Assembly: GCF_001425945.1 (NCBI RefSeq) | Contig: NZ_LMEB01000010.1 | Coordinates: 218,342-282,341 of the forward strand | Direction: 5' to 3' | DNA length: 64,000 nucleotides | Source of the DNA: Brevundimonas sp. Root1279 | GTDB lineage: Bacteria; Pseudomonadota; Alphaproteobacteria; Caulobacterales; Caulobacteraceae | Part shown: one piece after another, positions 61,297 to 64,000 of the stretch | How positions within the stretch are numbered: the first letter of the stretch is position 1 | How the letters are laid out: every line of letters begins with the position of its first letter | Program-made: the position numbers and the translations under genes | Notes under the pieces: model-generated | Seen by the model: only the letters and a program-made list of their open reading frames with translations | What the model was told of the DNA's origin: nothing | Database searches by the model: none

Positions 61297-62138
61297 TCGG
61301 CGTGCGCCGACTGGCGGTCGCGGCGGGCGTGGCCCTGACGCTGGCGGGGGCTTCCCCCGCCCTCGCCCAGTCGGCGCCCGCAGAGACGCCGATCGTCATC
61401 GGCCAGTCCTACGCCCTGCCCTCGGCCCTCTACGGCGGGACGCGCGAGATCAACGTCTGGCTGCCGCCCGGCTACGCCGACAGCGGCAAGACCTATCCGG
61501 TGCTCTATGTGCTGGATGGGGGTCAGGATCAGGACTTCCACCACATCTCGGGCATCGCCCAGCTGGGCACGGTGGTCGGCACGACGCGGGACGTCATCGT
61601 CGTTGGCGTGGCTTCGAAGGACCGCCGCAACGAACTGGCCCTGCCCACCGAAGACCCGGAACTGATCGCCCGGTATCCCTCGCAGGGGCAGTCGGCCCGC
61701 TTCCGCGACTTCCTCTGGAAGGAGGTCGAGCCCTTCGTCGAGGGCCGCTTCCGCACCAGCGGCGAGACGGCGCTGATGGGCGAATCCCTGGCCGGCCTGT
61801 TCGTGGTCGAGACCTTCCTGAAAGAGCCGCAGATGTTCGACGCCTATGTCGCGGTCAGCCCCAGCCTGTGGTGGGACGGCGGGCGGCTGGCGCGGCAGGC
61901 GGGGGCGCACCTGCGCGACCATTCGAATGATCCGCGCACTGTGATCCTGACGATGGGCGAAGAAGGACCCGAAGCGGCGGCGCTGATGGATACGCTGACG
62001 TCGAACCTGCGCGACCACGCCCTGCCTGGCGTGACCTGGAGCTACGAGCCGCGTCCGCTCGAACGCCATTCGACGATCTATCACGGGGCGGCGCTCGACG
62101 CCTTCCGCTCCCTGTACGCGACGCCGCTCGAACCATGA
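61293..62138 (+). CDS. Secreted alpha/beta-hydrolase of the esterase/Fes-like type
   Basis: A 281-aa exported protein (signal peptide 1-24, ending ALAQS) of the IroE/esterase-D-like family: [29 protein letters not shown], the nucleophile in [11 protein letters not shown] and a late His in ERHSTIYH. It could hydrolyse siderophore or carbohydrate esters; the substrate is unproven. It starts at TTG overlapping the tkt stop (TTGA), with no better start. Its end overlaps the next gene by ATGA. Confidence 0.9.
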   Translation: MIGVRRLAVAAGVALTLAGASPALAQSAPAETPIVIGQSYALPSALYGGTREINVWLPPGYADSGKTYPVLYVLDGGQDQDFHHISGIAQLGTVVGTTRDVIVVGVASKDRRNELALPTEDPELIARYPSQGQSARFRDFLWKEVEPFVEGRFRTSGETALMGESLAGLFVVETFLKEPQMFDAYVAVSPSLWWDGGRLARQAGAHLRDHSNDPRTVILTMGEEGPEAAALMDTLTSNLRDHALPGVTWSYEPRPLERHSTIYHGAALDAFRSLYATPLEP

Positions 62139-62503
62139 GCCGGATCGCCGCCCTCAGCCTGCTGGTCCGCGATTATGACGAGGCGATCGCCTTCTACGTC
62201 GGGAAGCTCGGGTTCGCCCTCAGCGAGGACACCGACATGGGCGGCGGCAAGCGCTGGGTGCGGGTGACGCCGAAGGGCGGCGACGCCTCCCTGCTGCTGG
62301 CCAAGGCCACGACGCCCGAGCAGATCGCGCAGGTCGGCGATCAGGCGGGCGGCCGCGTCTGGCTGTTCCTCGAGACGGACGATTTCGCGCGCGACCACAC
62401 AGCCTGGACCGCGGCGGGCGTGACCTTCCGCGAGGCGCCGCGCTACGAACCCTATGGCACGGTGGCGGTGTTCGAGGACCTGTACGGCAACGCCTGGACC
62501 TGA
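62135..62503 (+). CDS. VOC-family protein
   Basis: This 122-aa glyoxalase-superfamily protein begins [41 protein letters not shown] and ends [16 protein letters not shown], the beta-alpha-beta-beta-beta VOC pattern. The first ligand position holds Ser rather than His and the last Glu is missing (GNAWT), so metal binding is doubtful. It overlaps the esterase by ATGA and precedes purT by 28 bp, so these genes from tkt onward may be one transcript. Confidence 0.9.
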   Translation: MSRIAALSLLVRDYDEAIAFYVGKLGFALSEDTDMGGGKRWVRVTPKGGDASLLLAKATTPEQIAQVGDQAGGRVWLFLETDDFARDHTAWTAAGVTFREAPRYEPYGTVAVFEDLYGNAWT

Positions 62504-62531
62504 TCGAACCCGCCCGCAACGGAGATTGACC

Positions 62532-63725
62532 ATGAAACTGGGCACCCCGCTTTCCGACACCGCCGTCCGCGTCATGCTTCTCGGAGCGGGGGAGTTGGGC
62601 AAGGAGGTGGCCATCGAGCTGCAGCGGCTCGGCGCCGAGGTGATCGCGGTCGACCGCTATCCCAACGCCCCGGCCATGCAGGTGGCGCACCGCAGCCATG
62701 TGATCCCGATGACGGATCCGCAGGTGCTGAACGGCGTCATCATGGCCGAGGCCCCGCACATCATCGTGCCGGAAATCGAGGCCATCGCCACCGACGTCCT
62801 GGCCCAGATCGAGGCCGCGGGATTGGCGACGGTCATCCCCACGGCGCGCGCGAGCCAGCTGACCATGAACCGCGAGGGCATCCGGCGGCTGGCCGCGGAG
62901 GAGTTGGGCCTGCCGACGAGCCCCTACGCCTTCGCCACATCCGCCATGGAGTTGGCCGAGGCCGCGCACAGCATCGGCCTGCCGGTCTTCATCAAGCCGG
63001 TGATGTCGTCCTCGGGGAAGGGCCAGTCGATGATCGAGTCGCTCGAGGATGCGCCCAACGCCTGGGCGTACGCCCAGTCCGGCGGCCGGGTCGAGACGGC
63101 GACGGTGATCGTCGAGGGCCGCATCGACTTCGACTATGAGATCACCCTGCTGACCGTCCGGTCGCTACGCGACGGACAGGTGCGCACCGACTTCTGCGCC
63201 CCGATCGGCCATCGTCAGGTCAAGGGCGACTATGTCGAGAGTTGGCAGCCGCAAGCGATGAGCGCGGCGGCCCTGGCCTCGGCGCAGGACATCGCCGGCA
63301 AGGTCACGGGCGCGCTGGGCGGCCTGGGCGTGTTCGGGGTGGAGCTGTTCGTGAAGGGCGACCAGGTCTGGTTCTCGGAAGTCTCGCCCCGCCCGCACGA
63401 CACCGGCCTGGTCACCCTGGCCACCCAGACGATGAGCGAATTCGCCCTGCACGCGCGGGCTATCCTTGGCCTGCCGGTGGACGTCAGCCAGCGCGACATC
63501 GGCGCCAGCGCGGTGATCTACGGGGGGATGGAGGCGACTGGGATCGCCTTCGAGGGCGTCGCCGAGGCGCTGTCGGTGCCGACGGCGGACCTTCGCCTGT
63601 TCGGCAAGCCGGAAGCCTTCGAGCGCCGCCGCATGGGCGTGGCCCTCGCCCGAGGCGCGACCACCGACGAGGCCCGCGAACGGGCCGTCCTGGCCGCCAG
63701 TCTGGTCAAGCCGACGGCGGCTTAG
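62532..63725 (+). CDS. purT: Formate-dependent GAR transformylase
   Basis: The 397-aa ATP-grasp enzyme makes formyl-GAR from GAR, formate and ATP, without folate. Visible are [22 protein letters not shown] (GAR-side Rossmann part), the ATP-grasp region [16 protein letters not shown] and the Mg-binding [32 protein letters not shown] site precedes the ATG. It is an alternative to PurN and complements purB, C, S, Q and L of the window. Its stop overlaps the MCP gene by 3 nt. Confidence 0.97.
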   Translation: MKLGTPLSDTAVRVMLLGAGELGKEVAIELQRLGAEVIAVDRYPNAPAMQVAHRSHVIPMTDPQVLNGVIMAEAPHIIVPEIEAIATDVLAQIEAAGLATVIPTARASQLTMNREGIRRLAAEELGLPTSPYAFATSAMELAEAAHSIGLPVFIKPVMSSSGKGQSMIESLEDAPNAWAYAQSGGRVETATVIVEGRIDFDYEITLLTVRSLRDGQVRTDFCAPIGHRQVKGDYVESWQPQAMSAAALASAQDIAGKVTGALGGLGVFGVELFVKGDQVWFSEVSPRPHDTGLVTLATQTMSEFALHARAILGLPVDVSQRDIGASAVIYGGMEATGIAFEGVAEALSVPTADLRLFGKPEAFERRRMGVALARGATTDEARERAVLAASLVKPTAA

Positions 63726-64000
63726 AACTCTTCCCAGCCGTCCTCGTTCGCGACGACCCGCGGCCTCAGGGCGGACGCACCGCCGCCGACGCTCCTCAGG
63801 GCCGTCACCGAGCTCTGGACCGGACGGGGGCCCTGACGCGAGCGGATCCGCACCGGCTCGGCGACGGCGCCGATCTGGAAGCGGCTGACCGAGGCGGACA
63901 GGCTTTCGGCCTCCTGCGACAGCGAGTGGCTGGCGGCGGTCGACTCTTCGACCATCGCCGCGTTCTGCTTGACCATCTTGCGGCGTCAGGTTACAGCCTT
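63722..64000 (-). pseudogene. Broken 3' end of a methyl-accepting chemotaxis protein
   Basis: The minus strand encodes the end of a chemoreceptor signalling domain: MVKQNAAMVEESTAASHSLSQEAESLSASVSRFQIG, then a flexible tail ending GWEEF, similar to the NWETF-type CheR-binding pentapeptide. Reading further upstream, an in-frame TGA lies 9 nt before the MVKQNAAM codons (63988-63986), inside what should be a continuous helix, so the frame is interrupted at the window edge. This could be a real truncation, a sequencing error or an assembly edge. Confidence 0.7.

Overview
The window is about 69% G+C, densely coded and syntenic in style with Caulobacteraceae (Brevundimonas, Caulobacter or Phenylobacterium). 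That call rests on gene content and composition: a DUF1476 ATPase-inhibitor gene, a 6S RNA directly upstream of the 5-formyltetrahydrofolate cyclo-ligase gene, transketolase divergent from zapA, ETF-ubiquinone oxidoreductase, and C/G-rich palindromic intergenic mosaics of the CCTTCTCCC type. Genus is not resolvable by eye. It reads as an ordinary chromosome with a few small acquired islets; I see no prophage, transposase, CRISPR array, rRNA or tRNA.

Layout. 0-11 kb: an RtcB RNA ligase, then short regulator-plus-target modules (HxlR with a thioesterase; ArsR with an SRPBCC protein; an XRE/DUF2975 pair divergent from a two-gene ABC exporter), a thiolase, a secreted esterase and a low-GC barstar-like orphan. 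11-19 kb: a repeat-rich secreted protein, a MASE1-like sensor kinase, thiE, the iron-storage pair bfd-bfr with Fur-like boxes, efp, suhB and a glycerophosphodiesterase. 19-36 kb: a catalytic/non-catalytic M16 peptidase pair, glyQ-orf-glyS, a polysaccharide deacetylase, a fasciclin protein, ispE, a TPR protein, ETF-QO, a family-4-type uracil-DNA glycosylase and a lytic transglycosylase. 36-50 kb: a lower-GC islet bounded by 16-bp repeats, then a loose purine region (purB, purC, purS, purQ, purL, with purT at 62.5 kb) interleaved with a DNA-deoxyinosine glycosylase, a second fasciclin lipoprotein, an MFS exporter, an acetyltransferase and several tiny proteins. 50-64 kb: a PhoD phosphatase, a BlaI-type repressor with a multi-TM partner, ymdB-like and fau genes below 6S RNA, a GbsR/DUF4166/TIGR01777 operon, zapA, transketolase, purT and the broken 3' end of a chemotaxis receptor at the window edge.

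Functional threads. Six purine enzymes cover FGAR amidation (PurL/Q/S), SAICAR and adenylosuccinate steps (PurC, PurB) and formate-dependent GAR formylation (PurT). bfd and bfr form an iron storage/release pair. fau and 6S RNA are coupled as in many proteobacteria. Four regulators sit at perfect or near-perfect inverted repeats overlapping their own promoters, suggesting simple autoregulated modules. The most unusual signals are: a BlaI-type gene that seems to start at CTG in a CTGA overlap and is paired with a small MotA/TolQ-like membrane protein instead of BlaR1; a GbsR-family gene whose promoter geometry predicts a leaderless mRNA with a 20-bp palindrome centred on its start codon; a three-block TTCAGAC repeat array; an islet that duplicates the 3' end of a GST gene; and two membrane micro-proteins too short for usual gene callers. 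All functional statements come from reading motifs; no database search was run.
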